Both the position numbers and the translations under genes were made by a program. From the NCBI GenBank assembly GCA_900315695.1, contig ONAE01000008.1, positions 1-64,000 on the forward strand: 64,000 bases of DNA, in the 5' to 3' direction. This document shows, in pieces, positions 15,944 to 25,057 of the stretch (within the stretch, counting starts at the first letter, position 1; every line of letters starts with the position of its first letter). Origin of the DNA: an uncultured Prevotella sp. (GTDB lineage: Bacteria > Bacteroidota > Bacteroidia > Bacteroidales > Bacteroidaceae). The notes beneath the pieces were generated by a model. The model saw only the letters and a program-made list of their open reading frames with translations, made no database searches and was not told the DNA's origin.

Positions 15944-16747
15944 ATGGATTTCCGTACAGTTGTTGAGGTGCCCTCGCCAGGATTTAAGATTGATGCCTGC
16001 GAATCATTGCTTTTCGTGGGCTCCTGTTTTGCCGATGCCATCGGTCAGCGTTTCCTGGTGGAGAAGTTCAGAGCTGTGGTCAATCCTTATGGTGTGATGT
16101 ATAACCCCGCTTCAGTGCTGCATACCGTGCAGCGACTGGTGGCAGATGCAGCAGATCTGAGATCTGTCAAAGTGGCTTTCCTCACATTAGGCACCAATCA
16201 CGTGTATCGTCTGAAAGAGACGGGTGAGATTGTCGATAACTGTCAGAAGCGTCCTCAGGCGCTCTTTCAGGAAGAAACGCTCTCGGTAGATGCGTGTGCC
16301 GACTATCTGCAACAGACTGTCGATCTGCTTCGTGCGCAGAATCCGGATATGCATATCGTTCTGACCGTCAGCCCCATCCGTTATCGTAAATACGGCTATC
16401 ATGGTTCACAGTTGTCTAAGGCCACCTTGCTGCTGGCAGTGGAAAAGGTGGATGCAGATTACTTCCCTGCCTATGAGATCGTGAACGATGAACTGCGCGA
16501 CTATCGCTTTTACAGCGATGATATGCTGCACCCCTCCGATCAGGCGGTGGCCTATATCTGGGAGCGCTTGTCGGCTGTCTATCTCAGTGAGGATGCCAAG
16601 CTGTTCTTGAAAGAGTGGGCACCTCTGAAGGCCGTTCTGAATCATAAGCCGTTCCATCCTGAATCAGAGGAATATCAGGCGTTGATAGATAAAACTATGT
16701 TAAAAGTCGCTGCATTGCAAAAAAAATACCCTAACTTTGCAGTATAA
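15944..16747 (+). CDS. GSCFA domain-containing protein
   Basis: A 267-residue protein whose N-terminus contains the family-naming motif, here FVGSCFADAIG (about 24-34), and NPYGVMYNPASV shortly after. GSCFA proteins are SGNH-hydrolase-like and widespread in Bacteroidetes, often of unknown substrate. A C-terminal SDDMLHPSDQAVAYI block supplies the Asp/His pair expected in such hydrolases. It sits between an RNA methyltransferase and murF-alr in an apparent operon, so an envelope role (deacylation) is possible but unproven. Confidence 0.88.
   Translation: MDFRTVVEVPSPGFKIDACESLLFVGSCFADAIGQRFLVEKFRAVVNPYGVMYNPASVLHTVQRLVADAADLRSVKVAFLTLGTNHVYRLKETGEIVDNCQKRPQALFQEETLSVDACADYLQQTVDLLRAQNPDMHIVLTVSPIRYRKYGYHGSQLSKATLLLAVEKVDADYFPAYEIVNDELRDYRFYSDDMLHPSDQAVAYIWERLSAVYLSEDAKLFLKEWAPLKAVLNHKPFHPESEEYQALIDKTMLKVAALQKKYPNFAV
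16732..16740 (+). promoter_or_regulatory. Possible internal -7 box before murF-alr
   Basis: TAACTTTGC lies at the very end of the GSCFA gene, 27 bases before the murF-alr ATG. The -33 region is poor, so this may be a secondary promoter. Confidence 0.45.
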
Positions 16748-16767
16748 AACAAATACAAAAGAGAGAA

Positions 16768-19257
16768 ATGAAATATTCCATCGAAAAAATCACAACACTC
16801 ATCGGGGCGCGTCGTATTGGTGAAGCTGATGCCCAGATCGGTTGGTTGCTCACCGACAGCCGTTCCCTTTGTTTCCCTGAGGAGACCTTGTTCTTTGCCT
16901 TGAAGTCAGCCCGTAATGACGGACATAAATATATCGAAGACCTGTACCGTCGTGGTGTCCGCAACTTCGTGGTGGAGGCCAAGGGCATCCTGGAGTTCTG
17001 TCAGGCAGGTACAGAACATATGCCCGATGCCAATTTCCTGATTGTGCCCTCGCCGCTGGCTGCCTTGCAGCGACTGGCAGAGCGTCATCGCGATGAGTTC
17101 AATGTGCCCATCGTGGGTATCACGGGTTCTAATGGTAAGACAATGGTCAAGGAGTGGCTCTATCAGCTGTTGCTCCCTTCGCAGAAGATTGTGCGCTCAC
17201 CTCGTAGTTATAATTCCCAGATCGGTGTGCCCCTTTCCGTATGGTTGCTCAACGAGCGCACGGAGATCGGTATCTTCGAGGCTGGTATCAGTCAACCAGG
17301 TGAGATGATGGCCCTGCGTGATATCATCCAGCCCACCATCGGTGTGCTCACCTCTTTAGGTGCCGCCCATCAGGAGAACTTCCGCTCGATGGAAGAGAAA
17401 TGTATGGAGAAACTTGAACTGATGCATGACACCGAGGCGATGGTGTATTGCTCTGATAACGACATCGTGAGCCGTTGTATCCGCCGGATGCAGTACAAGG
17501 GTGATAAGATTGCCTGGTCACAGTGCGACGAGCTGGCCTCTTTCTTCGTGAAGAACATTGAGAACAAAGGTCAGACCACCCGCATCACCTATATCTGGCA
17601 AGAGGAGGAGAACACCTATACCATCCCGTTTATCGATGAGGCTTCTATCGAGGACACCATCACCTGTGCAGTGGTGGCTTTGCGCCTCGGGTTGACGCCC
17701 AGTCAACTGGCTGACCGTATGCCGAAACTGGAGCCAGTTGCGATGCGCCTAGAGGTGAAGGAAGGACAGCGCGGTTGCCTGCTGATCAACGACTCGTATA
17801 ACAGCGATATCAACTCACTCGATATCGCCCTCGACTTCATGAACCGTCGTGAGTCGAAGCGGGTGCTGAAAAAGACACTCATCCTCAGTGATATGTTCCA
17901 GACGGGTACACCCCCTGAGGCGCTCTATGCCCAAGTGAGCGATCTGGCTGTGAAGCGCGGCATCGAGAAGTTCATTGGTATTGGAACCGAACTGATGGCG
18001 CAGGCTGATAAGATTCAGATCGCCGATAAGCAGTTCTTTGCCAGCGTGCCCCATTTCCTGTCGAGCGAGGCCTTTACTGGTCTGCACAACGAACTGATTC
18101 TTCTGAAGGGTGCCCGTCCGTTTGGCTTCGACCTCATCACGGAGCAGTTGGAGCAGAAGGTGCATGAGACCATCCTAGAGGTGAATCTGAATGCGGTGGT
18201 GGATAACCTGAACCATTTCCGCTCGTTCCTGCATCCCGATACGAAGATGGTGTGCATGATCAAGGCCGATGCCTATGGTGCAGGTGCTGTGGAGATCGCC
18301 AAGACTTTGCAGGATCACCGTGTCGATTACCTCGCTGTGGCTGTGGCCGACGAGGGCGTGACGCTCCGTAAGGCAGGCATCACCGCCAATATCATGGTGA
18401 TGAACCCTGAGATGACGGCTTTCAAGACGATGTTCGACTACGATCTGGAACCAGAGGTCTATTCCTTCCGTCTGTTGGATGCACTCATCAAGGCGGCACG
18501 TAAGGAGGGTATCACGGGTTGGCCAGTGCATATCAAGTTGGATACGGGTATGCATCGCCTGGGCTTCGATCCTGAACAGGATATGTTCAAGCTGATTGAC
18601 CGCCTGAAGCATCAGACGGCCATCATCCCGCGCTCCGTATTCAGTCATTTCGTGGGTTCCGACAGTGATGGGTTCGATGAGTTCTCTGCCCGTCAGTTTG
18701 CGCTCTTCGAGGAGGGCAGTCAGCAGTTGCAGGCAGCCTTCTCTCACAAGATCCTCCGTCATATGGACAACTCTGCGGGCATCGAGCACTTCCCGGAGCG
18801 ACAGATGGATATGTGCCGCCTTGGCATCGGACTCTATGGCGTCGATCCTCGTGACAACCGCATCCTCTCTACTGTCTCTACGCTGAAGACCACGATCCTT
18901 CAGATGCGCAATGTGCCTACTGGTGAGACGGTGGGCTATAGCCGTAAGGGCAAGATCGACCGCGACTCCGTGATTGCCGCTATTCCTATCGGTTATGCCG
19001 ACGGACTGAACCGTGGACTTGGCAACCGCCGTTGCTACTGTCTGGTGAACGGTCAGAAGGCAGAGTATGTAGGTAACATCTGCATGGATGTGGCGATGAT
19101 CGACGTGACGGATATCCCATGTCAGGAGGGCGATCAGGTGGAGATCTTCGGAGAGCACTTGCCTGTCACCGTCCTCAGCGACGTCCTCGGCACCATCCCC
19201 TACGAGGTGCTCACAGGCGTCTCCAATCGTGTCAAGCGTGTCTATTTCCAGGATTGA
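16768..19257 (+). CDS. Bifunctional UDP-MurNAc-tripeptide:D-Ala-D-Ala ligase / alanine racemase
   Basis: An 829-residue fusion typical of Bacteroidetes. The first half (about 1-460) is MurF, which adds D-Ala-D-Ala to the peptidoglycan precursor; its ATP loop is GITGSNGKT (117-125). The second half (about 470-829) is a PLP-dependent alanine racemase. K499 in MIKADAYGAG forms the internal aldimine, Y724 in VGYSRKG is the second catalytic base, and CMDVAMID occurs later. The fusion couples making D-alanine to using it in the cytoplasm. It lies 20 bases after GSCFA in the same operon. A strong hairpin follows the stop. Confidence 0.95.
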   Translation: MKYSIEKITTLIGARRIGEADAQIGWLLTDSRSLCFPEETLFFALKSARNDGHKYIEDLYRRGVRNFVVEAKGILEFCQAGTEHMPDANFLIVPSPLAALQRLAERHRDEFNVPIVGITGSNGKTMVKEWLYQLLLPSQKIVRSPRSYNSQIGVPLSVWLLNERTEIGIFEAGISQPGEMMALRDIIQPTIGVLTSLGAAHQENFRSMEEKCMEKLELMHDTEAMVYCSDNDIVSRCIRRMQYKGDKIAWSQCDELASFFVKNIENKGQTTRITYIWQEEENTYTIPFIDEASIEDTITCAVVALRLGLTPSQLADRMPKLEPVAMRLEVKEGQRGCLLINDSYNSDINSLDIALDFMNRRESKRVLKKTLILSDMFQTGTPPEALYAQVSDLAVKRGIEKFIGIGTELMAQADKIQIADKQFFASVPHFLSSEAFTGLHNELILLKGARPFGFDLITEQLEQKVHETILEVNLNAVVDNLNHFRSFLHPDTKMVCMIKADAYGAGAVEIAKTLQDHRVDYLAVAVADEGVTLRKAGITANIMVMNPEMTAFKTMFDYDLEPEVYSFRLLDALIKAARKEGITGWPVHIKLDTGMHRLGFDPEQDMFKLIDRLKHQTAIIPRSVFSHFVGSDSDGFDEFSARQFALFEEGSQQLQAAFSHKILRHMDNSAGIEHFPERQMDMCRLGIGLYGVDPRDNRILSTVSTLKTTILQMRNVPTGETVGYSRKGKIDRDSVIAAIPIGYADGLNRGLGNRRCYCLVNGQKAEYVGNICMDVAMIDVTDIPCQEGDQVEIFGEHLPVTVLSDVLGTIPYEVLTGVSNRVKRVYFQD

Positions 19258-19264
19258 TTAATCT

Positions 19265-19297
19265 TTGCAGTGCATTTACTCCCTAAATGCACTGCAA
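19265..19297 (+). repeat. Strong hairpin after murF-alr
   Basis: TTGCAGTGCATTTA (19265-19278) and TAAATGCACTGCAA (19284-19297) form a perfect 14-base stem with loop CTCCC. No T run follows, so it is not a standard rho-independent terminator. It may be a 3'-end stabiliser or a protein-binding site. Confidence 0.65.
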
Positions 19298-19446
19298 TCG
19301 CGTTAGGGGAGAGAATAGTTCAATCTCCCTCGATGAATAGTTCAAATTGGTAGATTGCAGTATTGGCATCCCATCCACGCCGTATGGCGTGGAGTACTTC
19401 GAGAGCTACAGGACTGAATCCCCAAGAAATAGAGAATCTGGCTTGC

Positions 19447-19505
19447 GAAAAGTAACTTTTTGAGGGGTGAAAAGTAACTTTTTAAGGGGCGAAAAGTAAC
19501 TTTTT
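19447..19505. repeat. Three tandem 22-base palindromic repeats
   Basis: GAAAAGTAACTTTTT starts at 19447, 19469 and 19491, an exact period of 22, with GAGGGGT and AAGGGGC spacers. Each unit contains the self-complementary core AAAAGTAACTTTT. The array ends nine bases before the -33 element of the SpoIIE gene, so it may be a multi-site operator or a dispersed repeat. Confidence 0.75.
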
Positions 19506-19513
19506 CGCTTTTA

Positions 19514-19546
19514 TTTGGTATTTTACGCTCTTTTCACTATCTTTGC
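19514..19546 (+). promoter_or_regulatory. Promoter of the SpoIIE-type phosphatase gene
   Basis: TTTG (19514-19517), 20 bases, TATCTTTGC (19538-19546). It fixes the start at ATG 19567 rather than any upstream codon. Confidence 0.8.
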
Positions 19547-19566
19547 ATCCAAATAAACAATTTGTT

Positions 19567-21633
19567 ATGACACCGTATCACCGTATTTCCGTGGCATTAG
19601 CTTGGGTTGTCGGCATCATGCTGACTTTTGCTGGATGTGACATCAACAGCTCTGTGACTGAAAAGCAGCAGCAGGAGGCTGACAGTTTGATTAACGTTGC
19701 CTATCGGGCTAACGACTACAATCGCTTAGAGATTCTGGCTGACAGTTTGAGAAATGCTGGACTCATCAGCGACATGAAGTCAAGCTACTGGCTGGGGTAT
19801 GCCAACGATAAGTTGATGCGCAAGCGTATTGCTGAGTTCTTCTGGAATACGGGTATAGCGGCATTCAACCCTGAGGAAGATCGGAAAGACACTGAGGTGT
19901 ATGCTGAGATGGCCAGCCGACTGGCAGGACTGAAGTGTACGTTGGGTGCGTATGAGGAAGCCCTCAAGGTGGCACGCTCGGCAGTCGGTCAGTTACAGCA
20001 GATGGGCTGCGACACGACCAGCAACTACACCAACCTGATTATCTATATCGGTTACTGTCAGAGTCGTTTCGGACTGAATAAGGCTACGGCAGCACAGACA
20101 CTGGAAGATGCCTATCAGCAGCACCTCGGCTTCATACGCCAACAGCCGACGAGCGACTCCTACAGACTGGCGATCATCGGTCTTACCAATATCTGTTATA
20201 ACTACTCCGACATGTGCGACTTCGATAATCTGCTGTTCTGGGCGAACCGCTACGATAGTCTGGTGAGCTGTTACGATAAGACGGGTCTGGCTTCAGACAA
20301 CTACACCGACAAGCAGCATGGGCGTTCTTGTGTGTTCCGTGCCAAGGCTCTTGAGGGCCTTGGGAAGGTTGGTGAGGCTGACAAAGCCTTTGCCGAATTC
20401 AGTAAGACACACTACAGCCAGACCCCTGATGGTGCGATTCTTGCCGCCGACTATCAGATGTTCGCCAAGAAGTGGAAGGATGCTGCTGACAGCTGGAGCA
20501 ATCTGGATGAGTTCAGGAAACAGTATGCCAGCGACTACTCTTTGGAGAACATTCAGTTGACCTTCCTGAAGAAATATGAATCCAATCTGATGGCGGGACG
20601 GAAAGATTCTGCGATGGCTGTTGCGAAGGAAATCCTCGCACACCTTGACTCGACCATCAGCGCATCGGGCCGCACGGATGCTATTGAGCAGGAGACCGTA
20701 CGCAAGAAAGAGGCGGAGATGACGGCAGAAAAGGAGCGCTTGGAGGAACAGCAGTGGTGGACCCGTCTGGCCGTGATGGCTGTCCTCATCATTGCCCTGA
20801 TCATCTATATCATCGTGCGTAACCACATGTCAGCAAAGCTGAAAAAGGCGCATGAGCAGTTGAAGGTGGCCTACGACCAGCTGGAGGAGACAACGGCAGT
20901 GAAGGAGCGTATGGAGAGTGAGTTGCGTATTGCCCGTAACATACAGATGTCGATGGTGCCCAGTGTGTTCCCTGATGTCAAAGGGCTTGACATGTATGCC
21001 TCGATGACACCAGCCAAGGAGGTGGGCGGTGACCTGTATAATTATCTGCTGCTCGACGACAAGCTCTATTTCTGCGTGGGTGATGTCAGCGGCAAGGGGG
21101 TGCCTGCCTCGTTGTTTATGGCACAGGCCACACGCCTGTTCCTCACGCTGGCCAAACAGGCTATGCGACCTTCGGAGATATGCACCCGCATGAACGATGC
21201 CTTATCGGGCAACGACAATGAAAGCAATATGTTCGTGACCTTCTGGCTCGGACTCGTTGACCTCACAACCGGACATCTCACATTCTGTAATGCTGGTCAC
21301 AACCCGCCCGTCATAGGCGGTGGTGAGGATCATGGCTCTCTCCTGGATATGATTCCAAATGCGCCGATAGGCATCATGCCTGGCATGGAATACCAGGATG
21401 AAGAAGTGGATACCATCAAAGGCCGACCTCTGTTCATCTATACCGACGGACTGAATGAGGCGGAAAACAAGGAGAATGAGCAGTTTGGCGACGACCGTCT
21501 GCTCGACATCCTTCGCCAGACGCAGTTCAGCTCTGCACGGCAAGTCATCGAGACACTTGGCGCTGAGGTCGAGGCTCACCGTAATGGGGCAGAGCCCAAT
21601 GATGACCTCACAATGATGTGTCTCTGCCTCTGA
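19567..21633 (+). CDS. SpoIIE/RsbU-type PP2C phosphatase with periplasmic TPR-like sensor region
   Basis: A 688-residue signalling protein. The N-terminus has a hydrophobic segment ending in a lipobox-like FAGC (Cys 24). About 370 residues of helical, TPR-like repeats follow, predicted periplasmic. Then come a membrane helix (about 397-418, WWTRLAVMAVLI), a short coiled coil and a cytoplasmic PP2C domain (about 455-688). Phosphatase motifs include PAKEVGGDLY, VGDVSGKGVPASLFMA, NAGHNPP and YTDGLNEAEN, which supply the metal-binding Asp residues. Such enzymes dephosphorylate anti-anti-sigma-like partners, but no STAS or RsbW-type gene is nearby. Its 3' end overlaps the converging GH31 gene by 26 bases. 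Confidence 0.88.
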   Translation: MTPYHRISVALAWVVGIMLTFAGCDINSSVTEKQQQEADSLINVAYRANDYNRLEILADSLRNAGLISDMKSSYWLGYANDKLMRKRIAEFFWNTGIAAFNPEEDRKDTEVYAEMASRLAGLKCTLGAYEEALKVARSAVGQLQQMGCDTTSNYTNLIIYIGYCQSRFGLNKATAAQTLEDAYQQHLGFIRQQPTSDSYRLAIIGLTNICYNYSDMCDFDNLLFWANRYDSLVSCYDKTGLASDNYTDKQHGRSCVFRAKALEGLGKVGEADKAFAEFSKTHYSQTPDGAILAADYQMFAKKWKDAADSWSNLDEFRKQYASDYSLENIQLTFLKKYESNLMAGRKDSAMAVAKEILAHLDSTISASGRTDAIEQETVRKKEAEMTAEKERLEEQQWWTRLAVMAVLIIALIIYIIVRNHMSAKLKKAHEQLKVAYDQLEETTAVKERMESELRIARNIQMSMVPSVFPDVKGLDMYASMTPAKEVGGDLYNYLLLDDKLYFCVGDVSGKGVPASLFMAQATRLFLTLAKQAMRPSEICTRMNDALSGNDNESNMFVTFWLGLVDLTTGHLTFCNAGHNPPVIGGGEDHGSLLDMIPNAPIGIMPGMEYQDEEVDTIKGRPLFIYTDGLNEAENKENEQFGDDRLLDILRQTQFSSARQVIETLGAEVEAHRNGAEPNDDLTMMCLCL

Positions 21634-23782
21634 CGAAGACGGGGATGCGGGCTTTGGTGACAGGGGTGGTGACGGTCTGACCACCGTCGTAATGGATGCC
21701 AGTGCGAGTGTCCGTCCACCCTGCTTCATTCTTCGGGAGATAGGTCTTCCATTCCTTTACATTCGGTTCGGTAACGGGACTGATGAGATACTTTGGACCA
21801 AACATATACTCGTATTTCTGTTGTAGTGCCTCGGAATCATCTGCGAAGTCGAACACAAGTGGACGCATCAGCGTGTAGCCCTGATCAGCGATGGCTGTGG
21901 CACAGGAGTCGATGTAGGGTTGCAGGCGTTCGCGCTCCTTCAGGCAGTCGGCAATAATCTGCTGTGCCTCTGCCCCGTAGTTCCAAGGTTCGGTATTGCT
22001 CATATAGCCGTGAACACGCATCAGCGGCAGATAGACACTTGTCTCAATCCAACGGAGCATCCGTTCGATATAGTCCTGATTGGTGTATTGATCCTGCGGA
22101 CGGAAGAAACCGCCTGCATCGTAGGTCCACCAGGGGATGCCTGCTGCCTGGATGCCAAGTCCGGCTGTGATCTGACGGCGGAAGGTCTCCCAGTCGTTGC
22201 CGACATCGCCTGACCATAGGGCTGCATTGTAACGCTGGATGCCTGGGAAGCCGCAGCGCGTGAGGATCATCGGTTCACGACCTGCCGCCACGAGACCATC
22301 ATGAACGGTCTGACAGACGAGTAGGGGATAGACATTACGTACCTGTTCGCCACACCACTGACCTCGATTCACGCGACGGCCCACGAGATCATCGTTCTCG
22401 GGTTCTGTGGCATCCTGCCACCAGGCATCGATGCCAAGGGGCAGCAACCGCTCCTTGAAGTTCTTCCAATAGGCGGCAGCGGCTTCGGGATTAAAGAAGT
22501 CGATCCAGTCGGTTTCTGGGATATAGTAGCCGTCGCGCTCCATCTGCTGTCCCACCACCGAGCGTTTGTCGATCTTTGACCATACGCTCAGCATCAGGCG
22601 GATGTCCATCTGGTGCAGACTGTCGGTGAGTGCTTTGGGATCAGGATAGTTATCGGCATCAAACTGCATGGAGTTCCAGCCTGTGTTGCCCCAGTATTGC
22701 CAGTCCTGCACAATCATACTGATGGGCAGACCTTCTTTCTTGAATCGGTTGGCGGTGCTCAGTATCTCATCCGACGAGTGGAAACGCTCGCGGCAGTGAA
22801 TATAACCTAACGCCCAAGCAGGCATCTTCGGTGCCTTGCCTGTCAGCGTCCGATAGGTAGCGATGATCTCGTCGGGGGTGCCTGTAAAGACGGTATAGTC
22901 AACACAGGCTGCCACGGGTGAACTGAACACGGTCTCATCGCTCACTTTCTGGTAATACAGCGTCGGCTGGTCGTCCTTGGTGAGTTCTGCCGAAAGCTGA
23001 TGTTGCCCTGCCTTGAGGTGGACAATCTGTGAGGCAGTAGGGGGTAACCATAGGTTCTGCATCTCAATCACTGTCTCTCCGTCGATGCAGAGGTTATGAC
23101 GGCGTGCCATCTTCTGACCTACATCGAGCAACAGGCTATAGTCGCCCTCCTCGGCGATGGAGATGGTGCCTTCGAAGATATGACGTTCACGCACCTCGCG
23201 CTTGCCGCCTTCTGTGGAGGTGACATCTACAACCTCTTTCTCACCAGCACCATCCTTTTTCTTCAGGGTCACGCATTGATCTGCGGGGTTGAATTCCGTC
23301 ATGCCATAGTTGTTCCACAGGATGCCATAGCCCTTGCTCGACAGCAGCATGGGGATGGAGATCTGGGTGTTCACCTGGGTGAGTCGGCGTGAGAGGCCGC
23401 GCACATTCGAAAAACCGTCCTGAAACTGACCCAGTCCGAACAGGTATTCATCCTGAGGAGAACAGAATGCTAAGGTGGCTTTTCCGTTGCAAAGCTGATG
23501 TTGCGTAGCCGTGAAGACCACCCGTCCGGATACATCTTTCACAGATACCTTCTTCTGCTGCTGATCGACCTCAACTTTCACGTCGGCATCTTTCACAGGG
23601 GTGTTGTTGACGTAGATCCACTCAGGGAGTTCTTGTTTGACTTCGCCCTCCTGATACTGGATGCGAACGGCATTACGGGCGATAGGAGTAAACGATAACT
23701 GGCCGTTTCCGAAAGGAACGGAATCTGCCGCTGCTGTCGTTAGGAAGCAGATGGCGGCGATGGTTGACAGAATCTTTTTCAT
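21608..23782 (-). CDS. Glycoside hydrolase family 31 with PA14-like insert, apparently C-terminally truncated
   Basis: A 724-residue exported enzyme (signal peptide MKKILSTIAAICFLTTAAA) of GH31, which includes alpha-glucosidases and alpha-xylosidases. The N-terminal beta domain is interrupted by a PA14-like insert (about 180-282), as in the Bacteroides ovatus xyloglucan alpha-xylosidase. In the barrel (about 315-640), D457 in WWQDATEPE is the likely nucleophile and D526 in WSGDVGNDW the likely acid/base. The protein stops at RIPVFVRGRDTSL, just where GH31 enzymes usually continue with an AGSIIP-like segment and the distal C-terminal domain. It is last in the RsmF-thyA-folA-GH31 operon, one base after folA. 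Confidence 0.85.
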   Translation of the reverse strand: MKKILSTIAAICFLTTAAADSVPFGNGQLSFTPIARNAVRIQYQEGEVKQELPEWIYVNNTPVKDADVKVEVDQQQKKVSVKDVSGRVVFTATQHQLCNGKATLAFCSPQDEYLFGLGQFQDGFSNVRGLSRRLTQVNTQISIPMLLSSKGYGILWNNYGMTEFNPADQCVTLKKKDGAGEKEVVDVTSTEGGKREVRERHIFEGTISIAEEGDYSLLLDVGQKMARRHNLCIDGETVIEMQNLWLPPTASQIVHLKAGQHQLSAELTKDDQPTLYYQKVSDETVFSSPVAACVDYTVFTGTPDEIIATYRTLTGKAPKMPAWALGYIHCRERFHSSDEILSTANRFKKEGLPISMIVQDWQYWGNTGWNSMQFDADNYPDPKALTDSLHQMDIRLMLSVWSKIDKRSVVGQQMERDGYYIPETDWIDFFNPEAAAAYWKNFKERLLPLGIDAWWQDATEPENDDLVGRRVNRGQWCGEQVRNVYPLLVCQTVHDGLVAAGREPMILTRCGFPGIQRYNAALWSGDVGNDWETFRRQITAGLGIQAAGIPWWTYDAGGFFRPQDQYTNQDYIERMLRWIETSVYLPLMRVHGYMSNTEPWNYGAEAQQIIADCLKERERLQPYIDSCATAIADQGYTLMRPLVFDFADDSEALQQKYEYMFGPKYLISPVTEPNVKEWKTYLPKNEAGWTDTRTGIHYDGGQTVTTPVTKARIPVFVRGRDTSL

Positions 23783-23783
23783 A

Positions 23784-24266
23784 TTAGGCTTTTCTGATGT
23801 AATCTACAAAGGCATAAGGGTAGGCGTGACGCTCGTCTGTATCGTGGCTCTCACGACTCACTTCCTGCCAGTCGTCGTAGGCAGGGAAGAAAGTATCGGC
23901 TTCTGCTGGGGTGTCATCGATCTCCGTCAGACAGAGACGGTCGGCGAGTGGCAGGGCCTGCTGATAGACACTGGCACCACCTATTATATATATATCCTCA
24001 TCGGCGGCGCAATGCGCTAAGGCTTCCTCCAATGACGGATAGACATCGCAGCCAGGAAACGCACTCGTGCTACGACTCAATACGATGTTACGACGGTTGG
24101 GCAGGGCTCCTTTAGGCAGCGACAGAAAGGTGTTGCGCCCCATGATGATCGTATGCCCTGTGGTGAGCTGCTTGAAGCGCTTCAAGTCGTTGGGCAACCA
24201 ATAAATCAGTTTGTTCTGGAATCCGATGGCACGGTTCTTCGCCACCGCTGCGATAATACTAATCAT
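23784..24266 (-). CDS. folA: Dihydrofolate reductase
   Basis: A 160-residue enzyme that reduces dihydrofolate to tetrahydrofolate with NADPH, regenerating the cofactor consumed by ThyA. The active-site region [21 protein letters not shown] contains the catalytic acid D27. [10 protein letters not shown] and VLSRS follow for NADPH binding, and [13 protein letters not shown] lies later. Length is typical. It overlaps thyA by four bases, the usual thyA-folA arrangement. Confidence 0.95.
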   Translation of the reverse strand: MISIIAAVAKNRAIGFQNKLIYWLPNDLKRFKQLTTGHTIIMGRNTFLSLPKGALPNRRNIVLSRSTSAFPGCDVYPSLEEALAHCAADEDIYIIGGASVYQQALPLADRLCLTEIDDTPAEADTFFPAYDDWQEVSRESHDTDERHAYPYAFVDYIRKA

Positions 24267-25057
24267 ACGCTTACCTCCGCTTTGATGTGTGGATGAGGAT
24301 CATAGCCTTCGAGCTGGAAATCCTCGTACTGGAAATCGAAGAGTGACTTGACATCCGGATTGAGAATCATCCGTGGTAGCGGACGAGGCTCGCGGGTGAG
24401 CTGCAGCTTGGCCTGCTCGATATGGTTCAGGTAGAGATGGGTGTCGCCAGTGGTGTGGATAAAGTCGCCTGCCTTATAGCCTGTCACCTGTGCCATCATC
24501 TGCAACAGCAGGGCATAGGAAGCAATGTTAAATGGTACACCCAAAAATGTGTCGGCTGAGCGCTGGTAGAGTTGCAGAGACAGGCGGTCACCAGCCACAT
24601 AGAACTGGAAGATGGTGTGACACGGTGGCAGCGCCATCTTGTTGACCTCCGCCACGTTCCAGGCAGACACGATCATACGACGGGAGTTGGGATTGTTCTT
24701 CAGCTGGTCCAGCACATATTGAATCTGGTCGATGGTGCCGCCGTTATAGTCAGGCCATGAGCGCCACTGGTGTCCATAGACAGGGCCCAGCTCTCCGTTC
24801 TCATCCGCCCATTCGTTCCAGATGCGTACGCCATGCTCCTGCAGATACTTCACGTTCGTGTCGCCTTTCAGGAACCAGAGCAGCTCGTAGATGATCGACT
24901 TGAGATGGAGTTTCTTGGTGGTCAGCAGAGGAAAACCGTCTTCGAGGTTATAACGCGACTGGGTGCCGAAGATACTGATGGTTCCAGTGCCGGTACGGTC
25001 GCCTTTCTCAGTACCTTCTGTCAGGATACGATTGAGGATGTCTAAATACTGTTTCAT
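24263..25057 (-). CDS. thyA: Thymidylate synthase
   Basis: A 264-residue enzyme making dTMP from dUMP using methylenetetrahydrofolate. The catalytic cysteine C146 is in [12 protein letters not shown], and the substrate-binding [18 protein letters not shown] and GDTHLYLNH segments are intact. Length equals the E. coli enzyme. The start overlaps the upstream methyltransferase stop by four bases, and its own stop overlaps folA by four, so translation of the three is likely coupled. Confidence 0.97.
   Translation of the reverse strand: MKQYLDILNRILTEGTEKGDRTGTGTISIFGTQSRYNLEDGFPLLTTKKLHLKSIIYELLWFLKGDTNVKYLQEHGVRIWNEWADENGELGPVYGHQWRSWPDYNGGTIDQIQYVLDQLKNNPNSRRMIVSAWNVAEVNKMALPPCHTIFQFYVAGDRLSLQLYQRSADTFLGVPFNIASYALLLQMMAQVTGYKAGDFIHTTGDTHLYLNHIEQAKLQLTREPRPLPRMILNPDVKSLFDFQYEDFQLEGYDPHPHIKAEVSV

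Larger units (their letters stand above)
19258..19566. other. Repeat-rich intergenic region after murF-alr
   Basis: This 309-base spacer holds a 14-base perfect inverted repeat (19265-19297), the word GAATAGTTCAA twice (about 19313 and 19335), a CCACGCC-GTAT-GGCGTGG hairpin (19375-19392), a triple 22-base tandem repeat (19447-19505) and the promoter of the next gene. On the minus strand an open stretch of about 45 codons without a start covers roughly 19320-19450 and may be a decayed gene end, which is a weak call. Confidence 0.55.

Noticed and set aside
18175..19158. Long open frame on the minus strand within murF-alr
   Set aside because: The plus-strand alanine racemase motifs are complete. 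The antisense frame shows no recognisable domain.
19447..19505. CRISPR array from the three tandem repeats
   Set aside because: The units are directly adjacent with 7-base spacers of near-constant sequence, and no cas genes are present.
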